From: Candidatus Latescibacterota bacterium
Lineage (GTDB): Bacteria; Latescibacterota; UBA2968; UBA8231
Reading direction: 5' to 3'
Length of the DNA: 49,745 nucleotides
NCBI GenBank assembly: GCA_020852055.1
Contig: JADZBP010000057.1
Coordinates: 1-49,745 of the forward strand
In this document: piece after piece, positions 1-8,408 of the stretch
Layout of the letters: each line of letters begins with the position of its first letter
Numbering within the stretch: the stretch's first letter is position 1
The notes under the pieces: model-generated
What the model saw: only the letters and a program-made list of their open reading frames with translations
What the model was told of the DNA's origin: nothing
Database searches by the model: none
Position numbers and translations under genes: made by a program

Positions 1-609
1 CTTGGGATTGATTTGCTCGGTATTCGGGTAGTAGTTGGCATACCAGTCCTCTATCCACTCAAACACATTCCCATGCATATCGAAAAGGCCCCACGGGTTG
101 GGCAGCTTGGTCCCCACTGCCGGAGCATACTGCACACCGGCATTCCAGGCGTTGATCTCGTACCAGGCGTATTTCCGGAGCCTGCCCTCGTCGTCTCCAA
201 ATGACCATCGGGTACTGGTTCCTGCCCGGCAGGCATACTCCCACTCTGCTTCCGAGGGCAGGCGGTAGAGCGCTTCCCCTGTATCGGCGTTCAATTTGGC
301 GACGAGTTCCTGGAGGTCGTTCCACGAGATATACACTGCCGGGTGGTCCGGATGCGGCTGCACGTATTTCCTTCCCGACCAGGGCTGCGTCCCCATCACC
401 GCGGTCCATTGCCTCTGAGTGATCAGGTCCTTCCCCAGATAAAATCCTTTGGTGAGGGTGACCGGGTGCCGTGGACCCTCGTCGCTGCCCCGTCCCGGCT
501 CCGAAGCAGGTGACCCCATCATAAAGGTCCCCGGTTCGATCCAGACAAACTCCAGGCTCGCTCCATTTCGCAGCGTCGCGGTGAGCGTCTTCCCCGGTGC
601 CATAGCCAT
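1..609 (-). CDS. Formylglycine-generating enzyme / SUMF1-family protein, partial (C-terminus outside window)
   Basis: The frame is open for 203 codons from ATG 609 to the left edge, so the C-terminus is missing. It reads as an FGE-sulfatase domain: an early EFVWIEPGTFMMGS segment, then SEAEWEYACRAGT, then WGLFDMHGNVFEWIEDWY. Members of this fold either oxidise a cysteine of sulfatases to formylglycine or act in other oxidations and ligand binding. The C-terminal active-site cysteines lie off the window, so true FGE activity cannot be judged. The start is supported by a GGGGGAGT SD directly before ATG 609. It begins 37 bases after the aminotransferase stop and is probably the last gene seen of that operon. 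No sulfatase gene is visible in the window. Confidence 0.85.
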   Translation of the reverse strand, partial: MAMAPGKTLTATLRNGASLEFVWIEPGTFMMGSPASEPGRGSDEGPRHPVTLTKGFYLGKDLITQRQWTAVMGTQPWSGRKYVQPHPDHPAVYISWNDLQELVAKLNADTGEALYRLPSEAEWEYACRAGTSTRWSFGDDEGRLRKYAWYEINAWNAGVQYAPAVGTKLPNPWGLFDMHGNVFEWIEDWYANYYPNTEQINPK

Positions 610-646
610 ACTCCCCCAATGATGGTGAAGGATGATCGCGTCCCAC

Positions 647-1933
647 TCAGAAATGCCTTCGGGCAGCCAGGGGTGCGACGAGGGCCGTTGTTTCGGCGGG
701 CCCTGGTGGCAACTGCACCCTGTCAGTGTGCCGCGAGAGATAGCTCTCCAACTCGGCCATGCCCTGACTCAGATCCAGCTTCGCCCCCTCCCGGACAAAA
801 GCCACCCCCAGGGCATGGAGGGTGCGGAACACGTGAGACTCCCGGCATTGCTCTCCCATCTGCCCGATGCGCACGAGGTCGCGGCCGAAAGCGCCGGAGA
901 TCTCCACCTTGAAATGATCTGACATGTACCAGCGCACTCGGCCTGCATCCACTCCCCTGGGCACGTCGATGGCCAGCACCGAATTGAGCCGACACTTGCT
1001 GGGGATGGTGAGATGCAGGCCCAGCCCTTCGATGCCGGCCTGCAGCGCCAGGGAACTGTGGCGATGGCGCCAGAAACGCCGCTCCAACGTTTCCTCGCAG
1101 ATCAGGCGCAGCGCTTCATAGAGGGCCAGGAGCCCGGTCACTGGCGCGGTGTAGTGGTAGCTATGCTCCCCGCCCCAGAATTTCTGCGCCCGTAACACGT
1201 CCAGGCACCAGTGCGGCTTGGGCCCCGGATGCTGCCGAGCTATTTCCCAGGCAGCCGCAGAGAAGGAGATCAATGCCACCCCGGGGAGGGAGGACAGCCC
1301 CTTCTGGCTGGCGGTAAAGGCCACATCGATGCCCCAGTCGTCCTTCCGCATAGGCATGGTGCTCAGGGTGCACACGGTGTCGGCGATAACCAGGGTCCCT
1401 GTCCCCCGGAACAACCGGGCGATCTGTGGCAATTCGGCGTTCCACACCCCGCAGGAGGTTTCCCCTTGCACTAGGGTGACGACATCGAACTCCTCGTTCT
1501 CCAGCCGCGCTTTCACCAGCGCCGCGGATATCGGCTCGCCCTCGGGCACCTGCAGCAGCTGCACCGCCGCCCCCACGCCCTCGGCCATCTCGGCGAAACG
1601 CCCACTGAAAGTGCCCATCTTGAGGACCAGGACCGTGCGCCCCGGCCACAGGAGATTGCCCACCGCCATTTCCATGGCGGCCGAGGCCGGCCCCGAAACC
1701 CCGAAGACCTTGTCATCGTTCGTCTGGAATACGTAGCGCGCCATCTCCTTGATGCGGTCGACAACTCGGTCCATGGGTTCGCCCAAGTGGTTGATCACCA
1801 TGCTGCCAGCGCGCGCCACCTCGGCCGGTACCGGCACCGGACCCGCGCCCATCAACAGCAGTGGCTCGGCGGGAAGCACTTGGGTGATTGCGGGCACCGG
1901 GGGACGAACGATGCCCAGATCCACCGGACTCAT
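647..1933 (-). CDS. Class V aminotransferase (alanine/serine-glyoxylate aminotransferase family)
   Basis: This 428-residue PLP enzyme resembles alanine-glyoxylate and serine-glyoxylate aminotransferases. The N-terminal LLLMGAGPVPVP resembles the family's LxxPGPxxV motif. The SGPASAAMEMAV loop is the cofactor phosphate site, Asp185 (LVIADTVCTL) should contact the pyridine nitrogen and Lys211 (TASQKGLSSLPG) should form the Schiff base. ATG 1933 is chosen because it overlaps the stop of the upstream isomerase in an ATGA junction, which implies translational coupling; an open upstream extension to 2077 is only the isomerase gene read in another frame. The operon with an SIS isomerase, a sigma factor and an FGE homologue is unusual. 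Substrate is unknown; a role in modified-sugar or 2-oxo-acid metabolism is only a guess. Confidence 0.85.
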   Translation of the reverse strand: MSPVDLGIVRPPVPAITQVLPAEPLLLMGAGPVPVPAEVARAGSMVINHLGEPMDRVVDRIKEMARYVFQTNDDKVFGVSGPASAAMEMAVGNLLWPGRTVLVLKMGTFSGRFAEMAEGVGAAVQLLQVPEGEPISAALVKARLENEEFDVVTLVQGETSCGVWNAELPQIARLFRGTGTLVIADTVCTLSTMPMRKDDWGIDVAFTASQKGLSSLPGVALISFSAAAWEIARQHPGPKPHWCLDVLRAQKFWGGEHSYHYTAPVTGLLALYEALRLICEETLERRFWRHRHSSLALQAGIEGLGLHLTIPSKCRLNSVLAIDVPRGVDAGRVRWYMSDHFKVEISGAFGRDLVRIGQMGEQCRESHVFRTLHALGVAFVREGAKLDLSQGMAELESYLSRHTDRVQLPPGPAETTALVAPLAARRHF

Positions 1934-2496
1934 CGACCTTGGTCCTCCATGAAGTAGTAACAGACCAGATGCATCAGGATGAGATGCAGATCCTCTACCC
2001 GGCCCGGGTGGTGGGAATCGACCATCACCGAAAGGTCCACCGCTTCGGCCAGCTTTGCTCCGCGGTTCCCACACCAACCAATGGTCCTCATGCCCTTCTT
2101 TTTGGCAATGGACACGGCGCGCAACACATTGGGGCTGTCCCCGGAGGGACTGATGGCCAGGAGCACGTCTCCGGGCTGCCCCAGGTTGCGCAACTGCTCG
2201 GCATAGACGGACCAGTACCCGACATCGTTAGCCAGCGCGGTGATCCACGCCACATTGTCGGTGAGGGCTATCACCCGGAACCGCTCCGGAGCTGGCCGGC
2301 CATAGCTGGCTCCCTTGCCCAGATCGTTGGCCATATGGCTAGCGGTGGAGGCGCTGCCGCCGTTGCCACACAGAAAGAGCTGTTTGCCCTCCTGCCGGGC
2401 CTGGCCGATGAGATTGCGGCTCTGTTTCACTGCCTCCAGATCCAAGGTGTCGAGCGTGGCTTTGAGTTCGTCGAGATAGCTCACGATATGATCCAT
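1930..2496 (-). CDS. gmhA: SIS-domain phosphosugar isomerase, GmhA-like (sedoheptulose 7-phosphate isomerase)
   Basis: The 188-residue product carries one SIS domain with the GmhA signature CGNGGSASTASHMANDL near residue 45 and AISPSGDSPNVLRA further on. GmhA converts sedoheptulose 7-phosphate to D-glycero-manno-heptose 7-phosphate, the first step of heptose supply for LPS core or S-layer glycans. ATG 2496 is preferred because a GGGGA box lies five bases upstream; an in-frame GTG at 2508 has no SD. It begins 15 bases after the sigma-factor stop and overlaps the aminotransferase start. No other heptose-pathway gene is present, so the assignment to heptose rests on sequence similarity alone. 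Confidence 0.82.
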   Translation of the reverse strand: MDHIVSYLDELKATLDTLDLEAVKQSRNLIGQARQEGKQLFLCGNGGSASTASHMANDLGKGASYGRPAPERFRVIALTDNVAWITALANDVGYWSVYAEQLRNLGQPGDVLLAISPSGDSPNVLRAVSIAKKKGMRTIGWCGNRGAKLAEAVDLSVMVDSHHPGRVEDLHLILMHLVCYYFMEDQGR

Positions 2497-2511
2497 GCTG
2501 TTCCCCACAGT

Positions 2512-3384
2512 TCAGCGGCAGTCGCGGGCACTACCGGGATCTGCCACCAAGGCCCGGAGCGCCGGAGTGCGGGCCGGGTGTCGCAGCTTGGTCAAGGCTC
2601 GTTCCTTGAGTTGCCGCACCCGCTCGCGGGTGAGGTGGAGGATGCGGCCGATCTGCTCCAGGGTGATACTCTCCTCCCCATCCAGACCAAAGTAGAGGCG
2701 GAGGATCCGCAACTCGCGGGCATCCAGGCTCTTGAGCATGTTCTCCAGGACTGCCTTGGTCGATTCGCGCAGCACCTCCGCGTCAGGGGATTCCTGGGTG
2801 GTATCACCCAGCAGTTCGATCAGGGACCGCGTATCGCTTTCCTCGATGGGCCGGTCCAGCGAACACACGTTGCGGGCGCTGGTCATGGTGTCCAACACCA
2901 TCTCAATAGATACTCCCAGTTCGGCAGCGATCTGGTCGATCGCGGGCGGGTGCTCCTGCCCCTGGCGGAGGCGCTGGGAGACCCTGGAGATGTCCGAGAG
3001 CAAGGCCAGCCGGTTGAGCGGCAGACGTACGGTGCGGCCCTGCTCAGCAATGGTCTGGAGGATCGATTGACGAATCCACCACACGGCATAGGAGATGAAC
3101 TTGAAGCCCTTGGCCCCGTCGAAACGCTCGGCGGCCGTGATCAGGCCCAGGTTACCGGCGCCAATTAACTCACAGAGGGGCAAGCCGCGGTTCAGGAACC
3201 GTTTGGCGACATCGACCACAAAACGCAGATTGGCCTGCACCAGTTCGTCGCGGGCCTGGAGGTCGCCCTGCTGGATGCGGGCTGCCAAGGCTACCTCGCG
3301 TTCACGCGACAAGGGCTTCGAGTTGGTAATGTCGTTGAAGTAAAGACGCACCATACCCTCTTCTTCGTTCAGTGCTTCTTTCAT
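2512..3384 (-). CDS. RpoD-family sigma factor (group 2, short form)
   Basis: The 290-residue protein begins with a short region 1.2 (MVRLYFNDI). It then has region 2 with core-binding and -10-recognition motifs (NLRFVVDVAKRF, GNLGLITAAERFD, FKFISYAVWWIRQSI), region 3, and region 4 with the DNA-binding helix-turn-helix (SITLEQIGRILHLTRERVRQL). It lacks the large region 1.1 and non-conserved insert of a primary sigma, so it is an alternative (RpoS/SigB-type) factor. ATG 3384 has an AAGGGG box six bases upstream; a longer open frame to 3585 lacks this support and reads into non-coding sequence. It leads an operon with gmhA, a class V aminotransferase and an FGE homologue. A paralogue of exactly the same length lies at 32624-33496. 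Confidence 0.92.
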   Translation of the reverse strand: MKEALNEEEGMVRLYFNDITNSKPLSREREVALAARIQQGDLQARDELVQANLRFVVDVAKRFLNRGLPLCELIGAGNLGLITAAERFDGAKGFKFISYAVWWIRQSILQTIAEQGRTVRLPLNRLALLSDISRVSQRLRQGQEHPPAIDQIAAELGVSIEMVLDTMTSARNVCSLDRPIEESDTRSLIELLGDTTQESPDAEVLRESTKAVLENMLKSLDARELRILRLYFGLDGEESITLEQIGRILHLTRERVRQLKERALTKLRHPARTPALRALVADPGSARDCR

Positions 3385-3535
3385 GGGGTACCCCTTGTTG
3401 GCGTGGTGGTTACCTAGTCCATCGACCGCAACTCCACTTCCCGATCGCGGGACCGTGGTTTTGCCCTGGTGAGGTCGTTGAGGCAAAGCCGCAAGCTGTG
3501 GCCCTCGTCGCTCGAGTCCTGGTGTGTGGTATACC

Positions 3536-4753
3536 TCACCCCACTCCTTTCTCATACACCGGAATGCCGATGAGGTCGTAGGCAATGACGGCGGTGCCGA
3601 AAAGCGCCTTCTGGATTTTCTCTATCTCGACAAACTCGTCCTCATTATGTGCGACTTCCTCGCGGCCTGGCCCGTAACCGATGGTGGGGAGGTGAAATTG
3701 GTTGGTCAGCACCCTCCCGGCACTGCCCAGACATTGCCGATCGAGCCGCCATTTGCCTAGGTGGACGTTGTTCCCGATGGCGGCGAGGGCATGGCAGGCC
3801 CGCTTGAGCAAGGGGTGGTGAGGATCGGTGTACCACGGAGGAGTGCCTTTCTGCACCACCGCCGTGCTGCCCGCAAAGGCCTGCTGCTGGACATGGGGCA
3901 CCTGCGCTGAGACTGATACCCCGCCGAATAACTCGGCGATCTGCGCGGCCTGGCGTTCGAGTTGATCTAGGGCGTCTGCAACCTCCTCTCCAGACCTCAA
4001 TCGCCGGCCTACTTCGATCGCCGCACTAAAAGGCCCTTCGGTTTGGTGGCCGGATACCTCACGGACCACGAGTTCCTCGGCTCTCTCATCGGTCGAGTCC
4101 CCCCCCATCGCTCCCAGCAGGTCGTCGAGGATGGTGCTCTTCACCAGACTCACCTGGAACAGGTCCTCCCCGGTTACGGTGATTTCCGCGGCCACCCAGC
4201 CATCGTGACCATAATACAAGCCAAGGTTGGTGGGCTCCCCCAAAACGACACAGGCCGGGTCGAATCCGAGCTCCGGGAGGGTCTTCTCGATCAACCCCTT
4301 CACCCCGAGGCTACGCCCACACTCCTCGGCCACCGTGGCAGCCACTACCAGATTGCCCTCCAGCGGCAGCAGGCTGCGCTTCAGCAGGCCTCCGGCAAAC
4401 ACCTGGGCCGCCATCCCCCCCTTGCAGTCAGCCGCGCCGGGGCCGAAAAGGCGGCCATTCATCGCTGCCATCCAGGGTTCCTGCGACGATAGGCCACTGG
4501 GCAAAGGAACCGTGTCCATATGGGTGATCAGCAAGAGGGTGGGACCCTGTCCGCGACCAAGGATGAAACCCACAGCGTTGCCAAAGTCGTCGAGGAAGGC
4601 GTTGTCGTATTGCAGCTTCTTCATCTTTTGCTCCACCAGCCCTGCCACCTTGGCTTCACTCAAACTTGGGCTTGGGGTGAGGATGAGTTTGCGGGCGAAG
4701 TCGGTTAGGGCCTCCTGAACCCCCCCGCATTCAGCTGCTAGCCGCTGATACAT
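3536..4753 (-). CDS. M20-family metallopeptidase / deacylase (ArgE/DapE/YgeY-like)
   Basis: The 405-residue enzyme has the M20 catalytic layout: THMDTVP holding a zinc histidine and the following Asp, GPGAADCKGG with the bridging Asp, and EECGRS with the general-base Glu and a metal Glu. A final zinc histidine is expected in EEVAHNEDEFV near the C-terminus. Family members hydrolyse peptide or N-acyl amino acid bonds (ArgE, DapE, carboxypeptidase G2, YgeY); the substrate cannot be told. ATG 4753 has a strong GAGGAG SD. The gene is preceded by a near-consensus sigma-54 promoter (4797-4813) and lies divergent from a sigma-54 activator, so expression is probably on demand, in response to an effector sensed by that activator. 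Confidence 0.88.
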   Translation of the reverse strand: MYQRLAAECGGVQEALTDFARKLILTPSPSLSEAKVAGLVEQKMKKLQYDNAFLDDFGNAVGFILGRGQGPTLLLITHMDTVPLPSGLSSQEPWMAAMNGRLFGPGAADCKGGMAAQVFAGGLLKRSLLPLEGNLVVAATVAEECGRSLGVKGLIEKTLPELGFDPACVVLGEPTNLGLYYGHDGWVAAEITVTGEDLFQVSLVKSTILDDLLGAMGGDSTDERAEELVVREVSGHQTEGPFSAAIEVGRRLRSGEEVADALDQLERQAAQIAELFGGVSVSAQVPHVQQQAFAGSTAVVQKGTPPWYTDPHHPLLKRACHALAAIGNNVHLGKWRLDRQCLGSAGRVLTNQFHLPTIGYGPGREEVAHNEDEFVEIEKIQKALFGTAVIAYDLIGIPVYEKGVG

Positions 4754-4796
4754 AACCTCTCCTCAATGGTCGTTGGCGCAGCAACCTATCCGGCCG

Positions 4797-4813
4797 GGCA
4801 ACTATCGTGCCAG
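4797..4813 (-). promoter_or_regulatory. Sigma-54 (-24/-12) promoter for the M20 peptidase gene
   Basis: Read on the minus strand this is CTGGCACG-ATAG-TTGCC, which matches the sigma-54 consensus YTGGCACG-N4-TTGCW except for the last base. The invariant GG (4811-4810) and GC (4799-4798) are exactly ten bases apart. It lies 44 bases before the peptidase ATG. Confidence 0.85.
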
Positions 4814-4883
4814 AACCGACCCTAGATCGTAACTGTGTGCCCAGTCATATATTTGTGCATACGAATTTACAGCGGCCACGAAG

Positions 4884-4925
4884 TATTCTATGTTTCATAA
4901 TGGAATACCTGCATTCTATTATGAA
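4884..4925. promoter_or_regulatory. Probable activator binding site (imperfect palindrome plus half-site)
   Basis: An imperfect 24-base palindrome (4884-4907) with outer arms TATTC and GAATA is followed by a related half-site ATTCTATTATGAA (4913-4925). The pair sits about 70-130 bases upstream of the peptidase sigma-54 promoter, the usual position of an enhancer, and directly in front of the activator's own start. It is AT-rich in an otherwise GC-rich region. Binding by the adjacent activator, with autoregulation, is inferred. Confidence 0.55.
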
Positions 4926-4936
4926 GGGATTGCCGG

Positions 4937-6550
4937 ATGTTGGCCGACGATCTGCGACTTGAGGAGTTGGTGCGTTTTTCAGAGGGGGATCTGAACTTCC
5001 AGGGACGGCGCCTGGTCCTGCACGCCATCCACGCCTTTGCCGAGCTGCGCAAAGACCTGCTGGAAGGAATGGGGCCCGTTTCCACCCGCCAGATCCTCAC
5101 CCGTTTTGGCTATTACTGGGGGAAGGTGGATGCGGCGGCGATGGATCGCCTGTTCGCGTGGGAGAACCTCGGTGAATGGATCAAGGCAGGGTCGCGACTG
5201 CATACCCTGCAAGGAGTCGCCAGGGTGGTGGTGAAATCCTTTGCGCTAGACCAGGACACCGGTTCTTTCGCCATGGAGAAGCTCTGGCACAATTCCGTCG
5301 AGGCGGAGGAGCACCTCATGGCCGTGGGCCCCTCAAAGGTGCCGGTCTGCTGGATGCTAGCAGGGTACGCCAGTGGGTATGTGTCGTTCTGCCTGGGGAA
5401 GGAGGTCTTTTTCGTCGAGCGTCAATGTGTGGCCAAAGGCGACCGCATTTGCTCTGCCGTGGGCAAAGATCGGGCGTCCTGGGGCCCGGAGATCGCTGCG
5501 GACCTGTCCTATTTCCAGATCGATGGAGTGCAGGGCAAGATCGAGCGGTTGGCGCAATCCCTGCGCCAGAAGACGCGCCAGTTGGCAGAGCAACGCCGGA
5601 AACTGGACCTGCTTACCCCGAATGCCCACGATTTGTTCATCGAAGTCCACAGTGAATCCTTCCTTCGGGCGCTTGAGCTGGCCACCCGGGTCGCCCCCTA
5701 TGATTCCTCCGTGCTCATCACCGGGGAAACCGGGGTCGGGAAGGAGGTGATGGCCAGACATATCCACTCCCTGTCGAGCCGGTCCAAAGGGATGTTTCTC
5801 GCCATCAACTGCAGCGCCCTGCCCGAGGGCCTCCTGGAAAGCGAGTTGTTCGGGCACAAGGAGGGCTCCTTCACCGGGGCGGTGCATGGCCGGATGGGCC
5901 TATTCGAGCAGGCCCACGGGGGAACGATCTTTCTCGATGAGATCGGGGATATCTCGCCGGCAATGCAGATGAAACTCTTGCGCGTGTTGCAGGAGCGGGA
6001 GGTCACGCGGGTCGGGGAAAACAGCCCCCGCAAGATCGATGTCCGCATCATTTCCGCCACCAACCACGATATCCCCGGGGACCTGCGCCAAGGTGCTTTC
6101 CGCGAGGATCTGTACTACCGGTTAGGGGTCGTTGAGCTCAAGATCCCCCCCCTGCGGGAACGCAAGGAGGACATCCTTTCCCTGGCAAGGCATTTCGTGC
6201 ATCTATTCGCCAAGAAGTTGAAACTGCCGAACCTGCAACTGGATGCCACCTGCCTGGATCACCTGCAATCCTACTCCTGGCCCGGGAACGTGCGGGAACT
6301 GGAAAACGTGATCGAACGAGCTGCAGTCCTATCTACCGGAAAACTCATCCTACCCGAGCACCTGCCCGACAACGTGCTCCAGGTTGGCCTGCAGACCCGG
6401 CGACAGGCCGGCGCAGTTAATCGTAACCTTGCCGAGGTGGAACGAGACCATATCGAAGCCGTCCTGGCGGCCACCGGGGGCAACAAGACCAAGGCATCCC
6501 GGATCCTCGGCATCAGCCAATCGACCCTATGGCGGAAGCTGAAAGGCTGA
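4937..6550 (+). CDS. Sigma-54-dependent transcriptional activator, XylR/DmpR-like (XylR_N + V4R + AAA+ + Fis HTH)
   Basis: The 537-residue protein has a XylR_N-type segment (about 1-100) and a V4R sensor domain (about 110-180, with conserved Cys164 and Cys172 in CVAKGDRIC). A coiled linker (about 198-225) follows. The AAA+ domain has Walker A GETGVGKE (263-270), the sigma-54-contacting loop as GSFTGA (310-315) and Walker B IFLDEIG (331-337). A Fis-type helix-turn-helix closes the protein (NKTKASRILGISQSTLWRKL). XylR/DmpR relatives bind aromatic or other small effectors through the V4R region, which relieves repression of the ATPase. ATG 4937 has AAGGGA nine bases upstream. Its likely target is the divergent M20 peptidase gene; the effector is unknown. 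Confidence 0.93.
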   Translation: MLADDLRLEELVRFSEGDLNFQGRRLVLHAIHAFAELRKDLLEGMGPVSTRQILTRFGYYWGKVDAAAMDRLFAWENLGEWIKAGSRLHTLQGVARVVVKSFALDQDTGSFAMEKLWHNSVEAEEHLMAVGPSKVPVCWMLAGYASGYVSFCLGKEVFFVERQCVAKGDRICSAVGKDRASWGPEIAADLSYFQIDGVQGKIERLAQSLRQKTRQLAEQRRKLDLLTPNAHDLFIEVHSESFLRALELATRVAPYDSSVLITGETGVGKEVMARHIHSLSSRSKGMFLAINCSALPEGLLESELFGHKEGSFTGAVHGRMGLFEQAHGGTIFLDEIGDISPAMQMKLLRVLQEREVTRVGENSPRKIDVRIISATNHDIPGDLRQGAFREDLYYRLGVVELKIPPLRERKEDILSLARHFVHLFAKKLKLPNLQLDATCLDHLQSYSWPGNVRELENVIERAAVLSTGKLILPEHLPDNVLQVGLQTRRQAGAVNRNLAEVERDHIEAVLAATGGNKTKASRILGISQSTLWRKLKG

Positions 6551-6592
6551 GCTGCTGGCCTCCCGCGGTTCCCCAGATACCAGCAACACCCC

Positions 6593-7273
6593 TCACCCTG
6601 ACCTCCGGGCCATGCGGTTGATCCCCGCGACAATGGCCTTCACCGCGGCCTGGTCAATGTTCGTATCGACGCCAACGCCGAAGACCCGCTCGCCTGTCTC
6701 CCGGCGAAGCGGAACATAGGCGACCGCGCGCGCTTCAGAGCCCTTGCCCAGGGCCTGCTCGTGGTAGTCGTCTACCGAAAAAGCCGGCACGCCCAGCGCC
6801 TGAATGGCGGCGACGAATGCCGAGACGGGCCCGTTGCCGTCGGCCATGGCCCGGCCCTCGACTCCCGCGAGCCTCATTCTGACCTCGCCGTGGATCAACG
6901 TCGGATCCCGGTCGTCAGGGCGGGGCCAGTAGCCGACGAGTTCGTATGGGCCGGCTGGTTGGACGAACTCGTTTTCGAATTCCTCGTGCACCTCCTCGCT
7001 GGTGATCTCGCGCCCCACGCGATCCGCGTACCGCTGGATTGCCGCGCCAACCTCCGGGTGCATTGCCCGCGGAACCTGGAGACCGTAGTCCTTCTCCAAC
7101 ACCCAAGCCACCCCACCCTTCCCAGACTGGGAATTGATCCGGATCAACTGCCTGAATTCGTATCCGAGGTCCTTCGGGTCGACGTGCAGATAGGGCACCC
7201 GCCAACCCACCCCGAATCTCTCTGGCGCCTCGCTCAGCCGACTCAGGCCCTTGCGGATGGCATCCTGGTGGGA
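6593..7273 (-). CDS. leuA: 2-isopropylmalate synthase, C-terminal part (same gene as 7243-8286, separated by a frameshift)
   Basis: This frame continues LeuA immediately after the break: SHQDAIRKGL, the conserved segment that should follow the catalytic barrel, then the linker region with VPYLHVDPKDLG. The C-terminal leucine-binding dimer domain comes last (IHGEVRMRLAG, then VDTNIDQAAVKAIVAG). It has no start codon of its own at the junction and would be made only if the two frames are joined. The two parts together cover about 565 residues, the usual length of type 2 LeuA. Either the gene is broken in this strain or bases were lost in the assembly; an intact upstream attenuator favours a working gene. 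Confidence 0.85.
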   Translation of the reverse strand, partial: SHQDAIRKGLSRLSEAPERFGVGWRVPYLHVDPKDLGYEFRQLIRINSQSGKGGVAWVLEKDYGLQVPRAMHPEVGAAIQRYADRVGREITSEEVHEEFENEFVQPAGPYELVGYWPRPDDRDPTLIHGEVRMRLAGVEGRAMADGNGPVSAFVAAIQALGVPAFSVDDYHEQALGKGSEARAVAYVPLRRETGERVFGVGVDTNIDQAAVKAIVAGINRMARRSG

Positions 7274-8286
7274 GCAAACGCCGTGAAGGCGTACTCGCCG
7301 GAATACGGCTGCCGGTAGTGGATGGGCATGCCGGTGAGTTCCTCCACCGTTTGGGCGATCTCCGGCAGGTCTGACAGATCGAGGCCCGTGTCGATCCCAC
7401 GGCACATCAAGTTGCAGGCGATGGTGATCAGATCCGCATTGCCGGTGCGTTCGCCATGCCCGAAGAGCGTCCCCTCGACGCGATCCGCACCCGCCATGAG
7501 CGCCAGTTCGGTGGCCGCCACGGCCATGCCCTGGTCGTTGTGGCAGTGGGCAGAGAGCAACACCTGGTCGCGGTGGGGGAAGTGACGCCCGAACCACTCG
7601 AAGAGATCCGCCAACTGCGTGGGCGGCCTTCGCTCAACCGTGGCCGGCAAGTTCAGGATAACCGGTTCTGTGGGACTGGCCTTCCCCCAGGTCTCGACCA
7701 CCGCCTCGCAGATCTCCAGGGCAAACGCCGGATCGGTATCGCTGAACTCCTCTGGCGAGAATTCCAGGCGGATGTCGCTGCCCGACATGTTGTCAGCGAG
7801 CTGGCGGGTCTGCCGGACAGCGTCAACCACCACCCGGAGCGTCTCTTGTCGCGTGAGGCCCAACACCTGGCTAAGGTGCAGATCGGATGTTGCCAGGTAC
7901 AGGTGAGCGATCGCCCGGGGCACGCCGTCAAGCGCTTCAAAAGTTTTCTCGATAAGGTGCTGGCGGCACTGGGTCAGCCCCATGATGAAGACGTCATCGG
8001 GAATGAGGCCTTCGGTGATCAGGCGACGGGTGAAGTCGAATTCGTCCGCGCTCGCGGAGGGAAAAGCCACCTCGATCTGCTTGAACCCGATGTCACATAG
8101 CATTCGGAAGTAGCGGACCTTCTGATCCGGACTCAGTGGCTTGGGCAGGGCCTGATTGCCGTCGCGAAGGTCGACCGAGCACCAAATAGGGCTCTGGTCG
8201 ACCACCCTTGACGGCCAAAGGCGGTCCGCCAGGTCGAGGGGACTTGGTTGGGCGTACTTGGGTACCACGCTTCTCGAGCCGGTCAT
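7243..8286 (-). CDS. leuA: 2-isopropylmalate synthase, N-terminal catalytic part (frameshifted)
   Basis: LeuA condenses acetyl-CoA with 2-oxoisovalerate, the committed step of leucine synthesis. This part holds the TIM barrel of the type 2 family (TIGR00970-like): VDLRDGNQAL with the catalytic and metal Asp, EVAFPSAS, and the metal-binding HCHND followed by GTLFGHGERTGNAD. ATG 8286 has a GGAGG SD four bases away. After SGEYAFTAFA the frame runs off into a TGA at 7243, whereas the expected GSHQDAIRKGL continues in another frame. The whole locus (8286-6593) is one base short of a multiple of three, consistent with one or four lost bases near 7273-7276. It is transcribed from an attenuator-controlled leader (8349-8575). 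Confidence 0.9.
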   Translation of the reverse strand: MTGSRSVVPKYAQPSPLDLADRLWPSRVVDQSPIWCSVDLRDGNQALPKPLSPDQKVRYFRMLCDIGFKQIEVAFPSASADEFDFTRRLITEGLIPDDVFIMGLTQCRQHLIEKTFEALDGVPRAIAHLYLATSDLHLSQVLGLTRQETLRVVVDAVRQTRQLADNMSGSDIRLEFSPEEFSDTDPAFALEICEAVVETWGKASPTEPVILNLPATVERRPPTQLADLFEWFGRHFPHRDQVLLSAHCHNDQGMAVAATELALMAGADRVEGTLFGHGERTGNADLITIACNLMCRGIDTGLDLSDLPEIAQTVEELTGMPIHYRQPYSGEYAFTAFAPTRMPSARA

Positions 8287-8348
8287 GGTTCCTCCGTCGT
8301 GGTCGGGGGTGCCTTCCTGGACATTCTCCCGGACACCCGGTCAGACAT

Positions 8349-8379
8349 AAAAAGCCCGCCCCAGGCGTCCGGGACGGGC
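8349..8379 (-). terminator. Rho-independent terminator acting as leuA attenuator
   Basis: On the minus strand GCCCGTCCC (8379-8371) pairs with GGGGCGGGC (8362-8354) across an eight-base loop and is followed at once by TTTTTAT. It lies between the leader-peptide stop (8409) and the leuA start (8286), so it can only end leuA transcription early. With the leucine-rich leader peptide this is the arrangement of amino-acid attenuation. Confidence 0.85.
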
Positions 8380-8408
8380 ACTCTTGGTCAGTGTAGGTCT
8401 CGTGCGCC

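Noticed and set aside
7240-7300. Programmed frameshift in leuA
   Set aside because: No slippery heptamer or following stem was seen, and type 2 LeuA is not known to be recoded.
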